Positions 17,592-28,093 of a stretch of DNA of 64,000 bases are shown one piece after another (position 1 is the first letter of the stretch; every line of letters begins with the position of its first letter). Source of the DNA: Cupriavidus basilensis (GTDB taxonomy: Bacteria > Pseudomonadota > Gammaproteobacteria > Burkholderiales > Burkholderiaceae). The position numbers and the translations under genes were made by a program. The notes beneath the pieces were generated by a model, which saw only the letters and a list, made by a program, of their open reading frames with translations, ran no database searches and had not been told where the DNA came from. The DNA is taken from contig NZ_BBQM01000012.1 of NCBI RefSeq assembly GCF_000876015.1, positions 1-64,000 on the forward strand, read 5' to 3'.

Positions 17592-17620
17592 AGCTTATGG
17601 GCAGGGCGCGGCGCTGCCCA
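17592..17620 (-). promoter_or_regulatory. Predicted narG promoter
   Basis: On the minus strand TGGGCA (17615-17620), 17 bp, TAAGCT (17592-17597). The -35 is embedded in GCGAATGGGCA. The same layout, GCGAATGGTCA-N17-TACGCT, occurs before narK1. Predicted start near 17585, giving a leader of about 52 nt. Confidence 0.5.
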
Positions 17621-17673
17621 TTCGCTGGTGGAGGAGTAGGGCGCGATGCGCTCGGGCTAGTCCGGCCGCCGCC

Positions 17674-17695
17674 GCCTAGTTCGGAAGAACTAGGC
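17674..17695. promoter_or_regulatory. Perfect palindrome upstream of narG (NarL-type candidate)
   Basis: GCCTAGTTC-GGAA-GAACTAGGC, a 9-bp perfect inverted repeat. Read as 7-2-7 it is TAGTTCG-GA-AGAACTA, 5/7 and 6/7 matches to NarL heptamers. Its centre is about -99 from the predicted narG start. Because it also lies just behind the narK2 stop, a terminator role is possible, but there is no T-run. Confidence 0.5.
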
Positions 17696-17715
17696 CGGCA
17701 GGGCGGGCGGGAGTG

Positions 17716-19110
17716 TCAGCAGGGCATCGGCGCGTTCTTGCGCGCGTAGTGCCACCACGTCACCAGCATGCAGCTCAGGTAGAACGCGACGAAGCAGTAC
17801 AGCGCGGCGTCGGCCGAGCCGGTCAGCTCCAGCGAGGTGCCGAAGCTCTTGGGAATGAAGAAGCCGCCATAGGCGCCGATGGCGCCGGAAAAGCCCAGCA
17901 CCGCGGCTGATTCCTTGCCGGCGTCCAGCAGTGCCTGCCGCTGCGCGGCCTCGTCCTTGCCGCGCGCGGCGCGCTGGCGCTCGGTCATGAAGATCACCGG
18001 GATCATGCGGAAGGTCGAGCCGTTGCCGACGCCGGTCAGCGCGAACAGCACCACGAACGCGGCCAGGAACAGGGGGAAGCTGCCGCCGGCGCCGCCCGCC
18101 CAGCCGTGCGGCAGCGCGGCCAGCACGCCGAGCACGGCGGCGATCATCGCCGCGAAGCACCACAGCGTGACCCGGGCCCCGCCGAGCTTGTCCGACACCC
18201 AGCCGCCGACCGGGCGCATCAGCGCGCCCACCAGCGGCCCGAGGAAGGCGTAGGCGGTGGGGTTGACGCCGGGGAACTGCGACTTGGTGAGCAGCGCGAA
18301 GCCGGCCGAGAAGCCGATGAACGAGCCGAAGGTGCCCACGTACAGCCAGCACATCAGCCAGTTGTGCTTGCGCTTGAAGATCACCGCCTGGTCGGCGAAC
18401 GAGGCGCGCGCGTCGGCGATGTCGTTCATGCCGAACCAGGCCGCCAGCGTGGCCACCACGATGAACGGCACCCAGATGAAGCCGGCGTTCTGCAGCCACA
18501 GGCTCTTGCCGACCTCGCCGGCCTGGTAGGTCTGGGCGTCGCCGCCGAGCGCGCCGAACAGCCCCACCGAGACCACCAGCGGGGTGAGGAACTGCACCAC
18601 CGACACGCCCAGGTTGCCGATGCCGGCATTGAGCCCGGTCGCCAGGCCCTTCTTGGCCTTGGGAAAGAAGAAGCTGATGTTGGACATCGACGAGCTGAAG
18701 TTGGCGCCGCCGAAGCCGCACAGCAGCGCCAGCACCAGCAGCGTGGGATAGCTCGTGGTGGGGTCGCGCAGCGCGAAGCCCATGCCCAGCGCCGGCACCA
18801 GCAGCGTGGCGGTGGAGATCGCCGTGAAGCGCCGGCCGCCGAAGATCGGCACCAGGAACGCATAGAAGATGCGCAGCGTGGCGCCCGACAGCGCGGGCAG
18901 CGCGGTGAGCCAGAACAGCTGGTTCTTGGTGAAGCGGAAGCCGGCGCGGTCGAGGTTGACCGCCACCACGCTCCACAGCATCCAGATGGCGAAGGCGAGC
19001 ATCAGCGCGGCGATCGAGATGCACAGGTTGCGGTAGGCGATGCGCTCGCCCTGGGCGCGCCAGAAAGCGGTGCTTTCTGGCTCCCAGCGGGTTAATACGG
19101 AACTTGACAT
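17716..19110 (-). CDS. narK2: NarK2-type nitrate/nitrite transporter (MFS)
   Basis: A 464-residue major facilitator with 12 predicted helices. NarK-family signatures include the helix-5 motif LCGFGGANFSSSMSNISFFF and GLNAGIGNLGVSVVQF, and the second nitrate signature GFSGAIGAYGGFFIPKSFG near the C-terminus. Sequence features such as the long loop before the last helices resemble the type II (E. coli NarK/NarU) nitrate/nitrite antiporters. Starts MSSSVLTRWEPES with AGGA 7 bp upstream. It lies between narK1 and narG. Confidence 0.92.
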   Translation of the reverse strand: MSSSVLTRWEPESTAFWRAQGERIAYRNLCISIAALMLAFAIWMLWSVVAVNLDRAGFRFTKNQLFWLTALPALSGATLRIFYAFLVPIFGGRRFTAISTATLLVPALGMGFALRDPTTSYPTLLVLALLCGFGGANFSSSMSNISFFFPKAKKGLATGLNAGIGNLGVSVVQFLTPLVVSVGLFGALGGDAQTYQAGEVGKSLWLQNAGFIWVPFIVVATLAAWFGMNDIADARASFADQAVIFKRKHNWLMCWLYVGTFGSFIGFSAGFALLTKSQFPGVNPTAYAFLGPLVGALMRPVGGWVSDKLGGARVTLWCFAAMIAAVLGVLAALPHGWAGGAGGSFPLFLAAFVVLFALTGVGNGSTFRMIPVIFMTERQRAARGKDEAAQRQALLDAGKESAAVLGFSGAIGAYGGFFIPKSFGTSLELTGSADAALYCFVAFYLSCMLVTWWHYARKNAPMPC

Positions 19111-19177
19111 GACTGTCCTGTGGGTCGGAACGAAGAAGAGGAATGCGGAAGGCGGCGCGGGCGGGCCGCGGGCGCGC

Positions 19178-20488
19178 TCATGCCGAGGCCGGCTGCGCCG
19201 CGGGCACGCGCGCGGTGGTGGCGGTGGTGGTGGCGGCGGCCGCGTCGGGGCCGCCGCGCTGGCTGTAGTGCATCCACACCAGGCTCACGCAGACCGTGCC
19301 GTACAGCAGCATGAAACAACTGCTGCGCACGCCGCTGAGGTCCGCCAGCAGGCCGAACAGCACCGGCAGGATGAAGCCGCCCAGGCCGCCGGCCAGCCCC
19401 ACCACGCCGGAGACGGCGCCGAGGTTGTGGCCGAAGTCGTTGGCGATGAACTTGAACACCGAGGCCTTGCCCACCGCCATCGCGATGCCGACGACGAACA
19501 GCAGCACCGTGAACGGCAGCGCCGACAGGCCGATGTGGAACGCCTGCGGGCCGCGCGCGGTGTGGATGATGAAGTCGGTCTGCGGATAGCTGAGCACGAA
19601 GAACGCCACCCAGCACACCCACATCACCCACCACGTGGTGCGGTGCGCGCCGTAGCGGTCGGAGATCCAGCCGCCGATGGCGCGCAGCACGCCGCCCGGC
19701 AGCGAGAAGCAGGCCGCCAGCAGCGCGGCGATCTTGATGTCGAAGCCGTATTCGCCGATGTAGTACTTGGTCATCCACAGCGACAGGCCGACATAGCCGC
19801 CGAACACCACCGAGTAGTACTGCGAATAGCGCCATACGCGCGGGTCGCGCAGCATGGCGAACTGCGCGCGCAGGCTGGCCGAGGACGGCACGCGGTGGGC
19901 GGGATCGCTGGACGAGAAGATCCAGAACAGTACCGCCGTGACCAGCATGGCGACCGCGTACACGCGCGGCACCACGGTCCAGCTCCCGCCGGCGGCGACG
20001 ATCAGCGCCGGCGCCACGAACTTGGTCAGCGCCGAGCCGGAGTTGCCGGCGCCGAAGATGCCCATCGCCAGGCCCTGGCGCGAGCGCGGGAACCAGCGCG
20101 CCACGTAGGGCGTGCCCACCGAGAACGAGCCGCCGGCCAGGCCCACGAACAGGCCCAGCACCAGCAGCTGCGGCAGCGTGGTGGCATGCGAGATCATCCA
20201 GATCGGGATCACCGTGGCCAGCATCAGCACGAAGAAGACGATGCGCCCGCCGTAGCGGTCGGTCCAGATGCCCAGCGGCACGCGCACCAGCGAGCCGCTC
20301 AGCACGGGGGTGGCGGCCAGCAGGCCGAATTCGGTCTCGGACAGGCCGAGCTGCTGCTTGATGGGGATGCCCAGCACCGCGAACATCATCCAGATGGCGA
20401 AGCAGATGGTGAAGGCGAAGGTGCTGGACACCAGCACCGCATAGGCGCCGCGCGGCACGGGCTCGCGCGGGAGAGGCTGAGTGGGCAT
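19178..20488 (-). CDS. narK1: NarK1-type nitrate transporter (MFS)
   Basis: A 436-residue MFS protein with 12 predicted helices and signatures GLAGGSFSVGTPYVARWFP, GNSGSALTKF and GVVGLAGGLGGFILPVLFG. It resembles type I NarK (nitrate/proton symport) described in Paracoccus and Pseudomonas denitrifiers; there NarK1 and NarK2 can be fused, here they are separate adjacent genes 67 bp apart. The start at 20488 has AGGAG 7 bp upstream; the ATG at 20494 is too close to it. The C-terminal tail is Ala/Thr-rich and probably disordered. Confidence 0.91.
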   Translation of the reverse strand: MPTQPLPREPVPRGAYAVLVSSTFAFTICFAIWMMFAVLGIPIKQQLGLSETEFGLLAATPVLSGSLVRVPLGIWTDRYGGRIVFFVLMLATVIPIWMISHATTLPQLLVLGLFVGLAGGSFSVGTPYVARWFPRSRQGLAMGIFGAGNSGSALTKFVAPALIVAAGGSWTVVPRVYAVAMLVTAVLFWIFSSSDPAHRVPSSASLRAQFAMLRDPRVWRYSQYYSVVFGGYVGLSLWMTKYYIGEYGFDIKIAALLAACFSLPGGVLRAIGGWISDRYGAHRTTWWVMWVCWVAFFVLSYPQTDFIIHTARGPQAFHIGLSALPFTVLLFVVGIAMAVGKASVFKFIANDFGHNLGAVSGVVGLAGGLGGFILPVLFGLLADLSGVRSSCFMLLYGTVCVSLVWMHYSQRGGPDAAAATTTATTARVPAAQPASA

Positions 20489-20525
20489 GACCATGCTCCT
20501 GTGTCGACAATGACGATCGGCTCCC

Positions 20526-20554
20526 AGCGTAGAGAGCGCGTGCACGGTTGACCA
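20526..20554 (-). promoter_or_regulatory. Predicted narK1 promoter
   Basis: On the minus strand TGGTCA (20549-20554), 17 bp, TACGCT (20526-20531). Shares GCGAATGG at the -35 with the narG promoter. Predicted start near 20519, about 31 nt ahead of the narK1 ATG. Confidence 0.5.
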
Positions 20555-20589
20555 TTCGCCGGCAGCACATGTGCGGGTGCCGGTGGAGC

Positions 20590-20605
20590 TAGTTCCAATG
20601 GGGAA
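20590..20605. promoter_or_regulatory. NarL-type 7-2-7 candidate upstream of narK1
   Basis: TAGTTCC-AA-TGGGGAA, an imperfect inverted repeat with 5/7 matches in each arm to NarL heptamers. Centre about -78 from the predicted narK1 start, 21 bp (two turns) closer than the equivalent element at narG. Confidence 0.35.
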
Positions 20606-20631
20606 TGCGAGGCGGCGGCGGAGGCGGGGCG

Positions 20632-20650
20632 GCCGGGCCGCCGGCCCGGC
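20632..20650. terminator. GC hairpin behind norR
   Basis: GCCGGGCC-GCC-GGCCCGGC, a perfect 8-bp stem 24 bp beyond the norR stop. No T-run; could be a norR terminator or part of the narK1 upstream region. Confidence 0.35.
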
Positions 20651-20673
20651 TGGCGCCGGTCTTCAGCCGGGTT

Positions 20674-22251
<1,578 letters not shown>

Positions 22252-22252
22252 G

Positions 22253-22265
22253 GGTTCTTATTACC
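22253..22265. promoter_or_regulatory. NorR operator 1 (GGT-N7-ACC)
   Basis: GGTTCTTATTACC fits the NorR core GGT-N7-ACC described for beta- and gammaproteobacteria. It abuts the upstream norR start codon, so it could also mediate autoregulation. Confidence 0.65.
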
Positions 22266-22278
22266 GTTTCCGGATCGT

Positions 22279-22291
22279 GGTTAATCATACC
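22279..22291. promoter_or_regulatory. NorR operator 2 (GGT-N7-ACC)
   Basis: GGTTAATCATACC, a second exact GGT-N7-ACC match, centre 26 bp from the first. A weaker third candidate (CGTCAAAAAACC) overlaps its end at 22291-22302. Confidence 0.65.
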
Positions 22292-22301
22292 GTCAAAAAA
22301 C

Positions 22302-22314
22302 CAAGGCATTGATT
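22302..22314. promoter_or_regulatory. IHF-type site between NorR operators and sigma54 promoter
   Basis: CAAGGCATTGATT matches YAANNNNTTGATW, the reverse of the IHF consensus, at every defined base. Its position between the upstream operators and the -24/-12 element is where a DNA bend is needed. Confidence 0.5.
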
Positions 22315-22331
22315 TTATTGCATTAATTTTC

Positions 22332-22347
22332 CGGCACGGCTTTCGCT
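22332..22347 (+). promoter_or_regulatory. Sigma54 (-24/-12) promoter of norA-norB
   Basis: CGGCACGGCTTTCGCT has the invariant GG (22333-22334) and GC (22345-22346) with the required 12 bp offset. It differs from the consensus TGGCACG-N4-TTGCW at two bases. The norA ATG is about 25-30 bp beyond the predicted start. Confidence 0.65.
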
Positions 22348-22382
22348 ATGTGAGGGATGCACATCCCACACAGGAGGACATC

Positions 22383-23063
22383 ATGAGCATGACCGATCAA
22401 TCGCTGGGCGAGCTGGCCCGCCGGATTCCGGGCGCCACCCGGGTGTTCCACGACTACCAGCTCGATTTCTGCTGCGGCGGCAAGCAGAGCCTGGGCGAGG
22501 CCGCGCAGGCCGCGGGCCTCGACGCGCGCGCCATCGAGACGCGCCTGCTGTCGCTGCAGGCGCAGGCCCGGCGCGACGGCGCCGACTGGAGCGCCGCCGA
22601 CGCGGTCGACCTGATCGCCCACATCATCGCGCGCTACCACGAGGTGCACCGCCAGCAGCTGCCCGAGCTGATCCGCCTGGCGCGCCGCGTGGAGCAGGTG
22701 CATGGCGACCGCGCCGACTGCCCGCGCGGCCTCGCGGATCATCTCGCCGTCATGCACCAGGAGCTGGAAAGCCACATGCAGAAGGAGGAGCAGATCCTGT
22801 TCCCGCTGCTGGCCCGCGCGCCGGGCCGGCTCGCCAGCGGCCCCATCGCGGTCATGCGCATGGAGCACGACGAGCACGGGCAGGCGCTGCAGCAGCTCGG
22901 CGCGCTGACCGACGACATCACGCTGCCGCGCGCCGCGTGCAATACGTGGCGGGCCCTGTACCTGGGGCTGCGCACGTTCCGCGAAGACCTGATGGAACAC
23001 ATCCATCTGGAGAACAACATCCTGTTCGACAACGCCGAGCAAGCCGCGCCGGCCCACGCCTGA
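22383..23063 (+). CDS. norA: NorA (DnrN/RIC/YtfE family di-iron protein)
   Basis: A 226-residue protein. The N-terminal ScdA-type motif LDFCCGGKQSLGEAA (CCGG near residue 32) is followed by a hemerythrin-like four-helix domain with iron ligands in IIARYHEVHRQQLPEL, MHQELESHMQKEEQILFP, MRMEHDEHGQAL and FREDLMEHIHLENNILF. Family members repair nitrosated iron centres or buffer NO. In Ralstonia eutropha norA and norB form an NorR/sigma54-controlled operon, as here. AGGAGG precedes the ATG at 22383; an earlier in-frame ATG at 22350 lies inside the promoter region. Confidence 0.92.
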   Translation: MSMTDQSLGELARRIPGATRVFHDYQLDFCCGGKQSLGEAAQAAGLDARAIETRLLSLQAQARRDGADWSAADAVDLIAHIIARYHEVHRQQLPELIRLARRVEQVHGDRADCPRGLADHLAVMHQELESHMQKEEQILFPLLARAPGRLASGPIAVMRMEHDEHGQALQQLGALTDDITLPRAACNTWRALYLGLRTFREDLMEHIHLENNILFDNAEQAAPAHA

Positions 23064-23101
23064 TCGCGCCGCCGGCGCGCGCGGGCACGCACGCGCAGCA
23101 C

Positions 23102-23148
23102 GCACGGGACGCACGGGACGCACACAAGCAGCACAGACAAGCAGCACA
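23102..23148. repeat. Short direct repeats in the norA-norB spacer
   Basis: GCACGGGAC occurs twice in tandem (23102-23119), followed by two copies of ACAAGCAGCACA (23124-23135 and 23137-23148). The 133 bp spacer is otherwise low-complexity purine/cytosine sequence without a gene. Confidence 0.8.
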
Positions 23149-23196
23149 CACGAGCAGCGCGCGCGGCAAGCGCGCGGACAACCGCGAGACCCCATC

Positions 23197-25482
23197 ATGG
23201 GACAGTACAAGAAACTCTGGTTCACCCTGATCGCCGTACTGGCGGTCACTTTTTCGCTGCTGGGCTATTACGGCACCGAGGTCTACCGCAAGGCGCCGCC
23301 GGTGCCGCAGCAGGTCGTCAGCGCCGACGGCAAGGCCCTGTTCAGCAAGGACGACATCCTCGACGGGCAGACCGCGTGGCAGTCGGTCGGCGGCATGCAG
23401 CTCGGCTCGATCTGGGGCCACGGCGCCTACCAGGCGCCGGACTGGACCGCCGACTGGCTGCACCGCGAGCTGACCGCGTGGCTCGACCTGGCCGCGCAGG
23501 ATGGCTACGGCCGCGCCTACGCCGCGCTCGACGGGCCGACCCAGGCCGCGCTGCGCGAGCAGCTGCGCGCCGAGTACCGCGGCAACCGCGCCGACCCCGA
23601 CAGCGGCGTGCTGACCGTCTCCGCGCGGCGCGCGCAGGCCATCGCCGCCACCGGTGCGTACTACGACAGCCTGTTCTCCGACGCGCCGGCGCTGCGCAAG
23701 AGCCGCGAGAGCTTCGCCATGAAGGAGAACACGCTGCCCAGCGCCGCGCGCCGCGCCAAGCTGACGCACTTCTTCTTCTGGACCGCGTGGGCCGCCGCCA
23801 CCGAGCGCCCGGGCCTGAGCGCCACCTACACCAACAACTGGCCGCACGAGCCGCTGATCGGCAACCAGCCCACCAGCGAGAACATCATCTGGTCCATCGC
23901 CAGCGTGGTGGTGCTGCTGGCGGGCGTGGGCTTCCTGGTCTGGGCGTGGTCGTTCCTGCGCGGCCATGAAGAGGCGCCGCCGCCGGTGGCCGCGCGCGAC
24001 CCGCTCACCACCTTCGCGCTCACGCCGTCGCAGCGCGCGCTGGGCAAGTACCTGTTCCTGGTGGTGGCGCTGTTCGTGTTCCAGGTGCTGATCGGCGGGC
24101 TGACGGCCCACTACACCGTGGAGGGGCAGAAGTTCTACGGGTTCGAATTGTCGAAGTGGTTCCCGTACACGCTGATGCGCACCTGGCACATCCAGAGCGC
24201 GCTGTTCTGGATCGCCACCGGCTTCCTCGCCGCGGGCCTGTTCCTGGCGCCGCTCATCAACGGCGGCAAGGACCCGAAATACCAGAAGCTCGGCGTGGAC
24301 GTACTGTTCTGGGCGCTGGTGGTGGTGGTGGCCGGATCGTTTACCGGCAACTACCTGGCGATCGCGCAGATCATGCCGGAGAACCTCAACTTCTGGCTCG
24401 GGCACCAGGGCTACGAGTACGTCGACCTGGGTCGCCTGTGGCAGATCGGCAAGTTCGCCGGCATCCTGTTCTGGCTGGTGCTGATGCTGCGCGGCATCGC
24501 GCCGGCGCTGCGCGCGCGCGGCGGCGACAAGAACCTGCTGGCCCTACTCACGTCTTCGGTCGTGGCCATCGGCCTGTTCTACGGCGCGGGCCTGTTCTAC
24601 GGCGAGCGCACCAACCTGTCGGTGATGGAGTACTGGCGCTGGTGGGTCGTGCATCTGTGGGTCGAGGGCTTCTTCGAGGTGTTCGCCACCACGGCGCTGG
24701 CCTTCATCTTCTCCACGCTCGGGCTGGTGTCGCGCCCGATGGCGACCGCGGCCAGCCTGGCATCGGCGTCGCTGTTCATGCTGGGCGGGCTGCCCGGCAC
24801 CTTCCACCATCTCTACTTCGCCGGCACCACCACGCCGGTGATGGCGGTGGGCGCGAGCTTCAGCGCGCTCGAAGTGGTGCCGCTGATCGTGCTGGGCCAT
24901 GAAGCGTGGGAGAACTGGCGCCTCAAGGAGCGCGCGCCGTGGATGGCCAACCTGAAATGGCCGCTGATGTGCTTCGTCGCGGTGGCGTTCTGGAACATGC
25001 TCGGCGCCGGCGTGTTCGGCTTCATGATCAACCCGCCGATCTCGCTGTACTACGTGCAGGGCCTCAACACCACGCCGGTGCATGCCCATGCCGCGCTGTT
25101 CGGCGTCTACGGCTTCCTCGCGCTGGGCTTCACGCTGCTGGTGCTGCGCTACGTGCGGCCCGCCCACGCGCTGAGCCCCGGCCTGATGAAGACCGCGTTC
25201 TGGGGGCTCAACGCGGGCCTGGTGCTGATGATCGGCACCAGCCTGCTGCCGATCGGCATCATCCAGTTCCATGCCAGCGCCAGCGAGGGCTTGTGGTACG
25301 CGCGCAGCGAGGCCTTCATGCAGCAGCCGATCCTGCAGACGCTGCGCTGGGTGCGCACCTTCGGCGACGTGGTGTTCATCGTCGGCGCGCTGGCGATGGC
25401 ATTGCAGGTCGTGCTCGGCCTGGCCGGCAAGGCGCCGGCGCTGGGCGCGCCGGAAAGCAGCCTGGAGCCCGCGCCGCGCTGA
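23197..25482 (+). CDS. norB: NorB, quinol-dependent nitric oxide reductase (qNor)
   Basis: A 761-residue single-subunit qNor. One N-terminal TM helix and a periplasmic extension of about 220 residues (from KAPPVPQQVVSADG to YTNNWPHEPLIGN) correspond to a fused NorC-like domain without a heme-c motif. About 12 TM helices of the heme-copper oxidase type follow. Conserved His residues include MRTWHIQSALFW, the active-site pair in GTFHHLYFAG, and the His-rich TTPVHAHAALFGVYG. It reduces NO to N2O with quinol. It lies 133 bp behind norA; the ribosome site is weak (GAG), consistent with coupling to norA. Confidence 0.96.
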   Translation: MGQYKKLWFTLIAVLAVTFSLLGYYGTEVYRKAPPVPQQVVSADGKALFSKDDILDGQTAWQSVGGMQLGSIWGHGAYQAPDWTADWLHRELTAWLDLAAQDGYGRAYAALDGPTQAALREQLRAEYRGNRADPDSGVLTVSARRAQAIAATGAYYDSLFSDAPALRKSRESFAMKENTLPSAARRAKLTHFFFWTAWAAATERPGLSATYTNNWPHEPLIGNQPTSENIIWSIASVVVLLAGVGFLVWAWSFLRGHEEAPPPVAARDPLTTFALTPSQRALGKYLFLVVALFVFQVLIGGLTAHYTVEGQKFYGFELSKWFPYTLMRTWHIQSALFWIATGFLAAGLFLAPLINGGKDPKYQKLGVDVLFWALVVVVAGSFTGNYLAIAQIMPENLNFWLGHQGYEYVDLGRLWQIGKFAGILFWLVLMLRGIAPALRARGGDKNLLALLTSSVVAIGLFYGAGLFYGERTNLSVMEYWRWWVVHLWVEGFFEVFATTALAFIFSTLGLVSRPMATAASLASASLFMLGGLPGTFHHLYFAGTTTPVMAVGASFSALEVVPLIVLGHEAWENWRLKERAPWMANLKWPLMCFVAVAFWNMLGAGVFGFMINPPISLYYVQGLNTTPVHAHAALFGVYGFLALGFTLLVLRYVRPAHALSPGLMKTAFWGLNAGLVLMIGTSLLPIGIIQFHASASEGLWYARSEAFMQQPILQTLRWVRTFGDVVFIVGALAMALQVVLGLAGKAPALGAPESSLEPAPR

Positions 25483-25512
25483 GCGCATCGACCGCATCGC
25501 GCTAGCAGCATG

Positions 25513-25562
25513 GCAGCCGCCCGGGCATCCGCCCCGGCGGCTGCGGCGCGTTTACGCGCGCC
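25513..25562 (+). terminator. Tandem hairpins behind norB
   Basis: GCAGCCGCC (25513-25521) pairs with GGCGGCTGC (25536-25544), then GGCGCG-TTTA-CGCGCGCC forms a second hairpin. They start 30 bp behind the norB stop. No T-run follows, so termination efficiency is uncertain. Confidence 0.5.
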
Positions 25563-25627
25563 ACCGGCGCGGGGCATTCGATGCATGCGCACGCGCGCGC
25601 CGATCGTGCCCGCGGCTTGCCGACTGC

Positions 25628-27398
<1,771 letters not shown>

Positions 27399-27422
27399 GG
27401 CGCGCCGCGCCGGAGCCATCTC

Positions 27423-27728
27423 ATGCATGCAAGCAACGTCATCGCCGCGGCGCTGGTCGCCGCCTTCCTGCCTGCGGCCGCGCACGCCAGCGCCGAGCTG
27501 GCCGCGAGCAAGGCCTGCCTGGCCTGCCACAGCACCGACAAGAAGCTGATCGGGCCCGCCTTCAAGGACGTGGCCGCGAAGTACAAGGGCAGCCCGGACG
27601 GCGAGAAGCAGATGGTCCGGTCGATCCTCGAGGGCAGCAGCGGCAAGTGGGGACCGATCCCGATGCCGGCCAACCGCGTGAGCGAGGCGGAAGCCGGCGC
27701 GCTCGCCAGATGGGTGCTGAGCCTGTAG
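27423..27728 (+). CDS. nirM: NirM-type cytochrome c551
   Basis: A 101-residue precursor with a signal peptide (cleavage near AHA-SAE, residue 22-23) and a class I c-type cytochrome. The heme motif is Cys32-LA-Cys35-His36 (ACLACHST), and the Met ligand lies in KWGPIPMPAN. Small cytochromes of this type donate electrons to NirS in Pseudomonas. The gene is 24 bp behind nirS; its end overlaps the nirC start by 19 bp. Confidence 0.9.
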   Translation: MHASNVIAAALVAAFLPAAAHASAELAASKACLACHSTDKKLIGPAFKDVAAKYKGSPDGEKQMVRSILEGSSGKWGPIPMPANRVSEAEAGALARWVLSL

Positions 27729-28093
27729 GCCGGGCCGCGGCGGCGGCGCGCTCGCTGGCGCTGGCACTGATGCTGGCGCTGGCGTGCGCGGCGGCGGGTG
27801 TCGCCACCGCCGCTGATCCGGCGCCGGCGCGGCAGGCACAACTCGCGCGCTGGCTGCGCGACGACTGCGGCGCCTGCCACGGCATGACCCTGCGCGGCGG
27901 CCTGGGGCCGCCGCTCGGCGCGGCGGTGCTGGCCGGCAAGCCGCGCGACGCGCTGGTGGCGACCGTGCTGCAAGGCCGCCCCGGCACCGCGATGCCTCCC
28001 TGGCAACCCTTCATGACGCAAGACGAGGCAGCATGGCTGATCGAACGACTCCAGGCGGGCGCGCCGCCCGCCGTAGATTCCCCGGCCCGCTGA
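27710..28093 (+). CDS. nirC: NirC-type periplasmic cytochrome c (c55x)
   Basis: A 127-residue precursor. A hydrophobic signal (about residues 12-35, SLALALMLALACAAAG) precedes a monoheme domain with Cys53-GA-Cys56-His57 (DCGACHGM) and a candidate Met ligand in GTAMPPWQPF. NirC is linked to electron supply or to the final steps of heme d1 maturation of NirS. The ATG at 27710 lies inside nirM in another frame and the 3' end overlaps nirF by 61 bp. The start is the only ATG that gives a signal peptide. Confidence 0.85.
   Translation: MGAEPVGRAAAAARSLALALMLALACAAAGVATAADPAPARQAQLARWLRDDCGACHGMTLRGGLGPPLGAAVLAGKPRDALVATVLQGRPGTAMPPWQPFMTQDEAAWLIERLQAGAPPAVDSPAR

Noticed and set aside
13796..17749. 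A 1317-codon rightward open frame opposite narG
   Set aside because: Composition (Val/His/Arg/Gln-rich repeats) is that of a reverse-strand shadow; narG on the other strand is unambiguous.
22309..22322. TTGATTTTATTGCA as an FNR box for norA
   Set aside because: The second half-site does not match, and the promoter is of sigma54 type; the sequence fits the IHF motif better.
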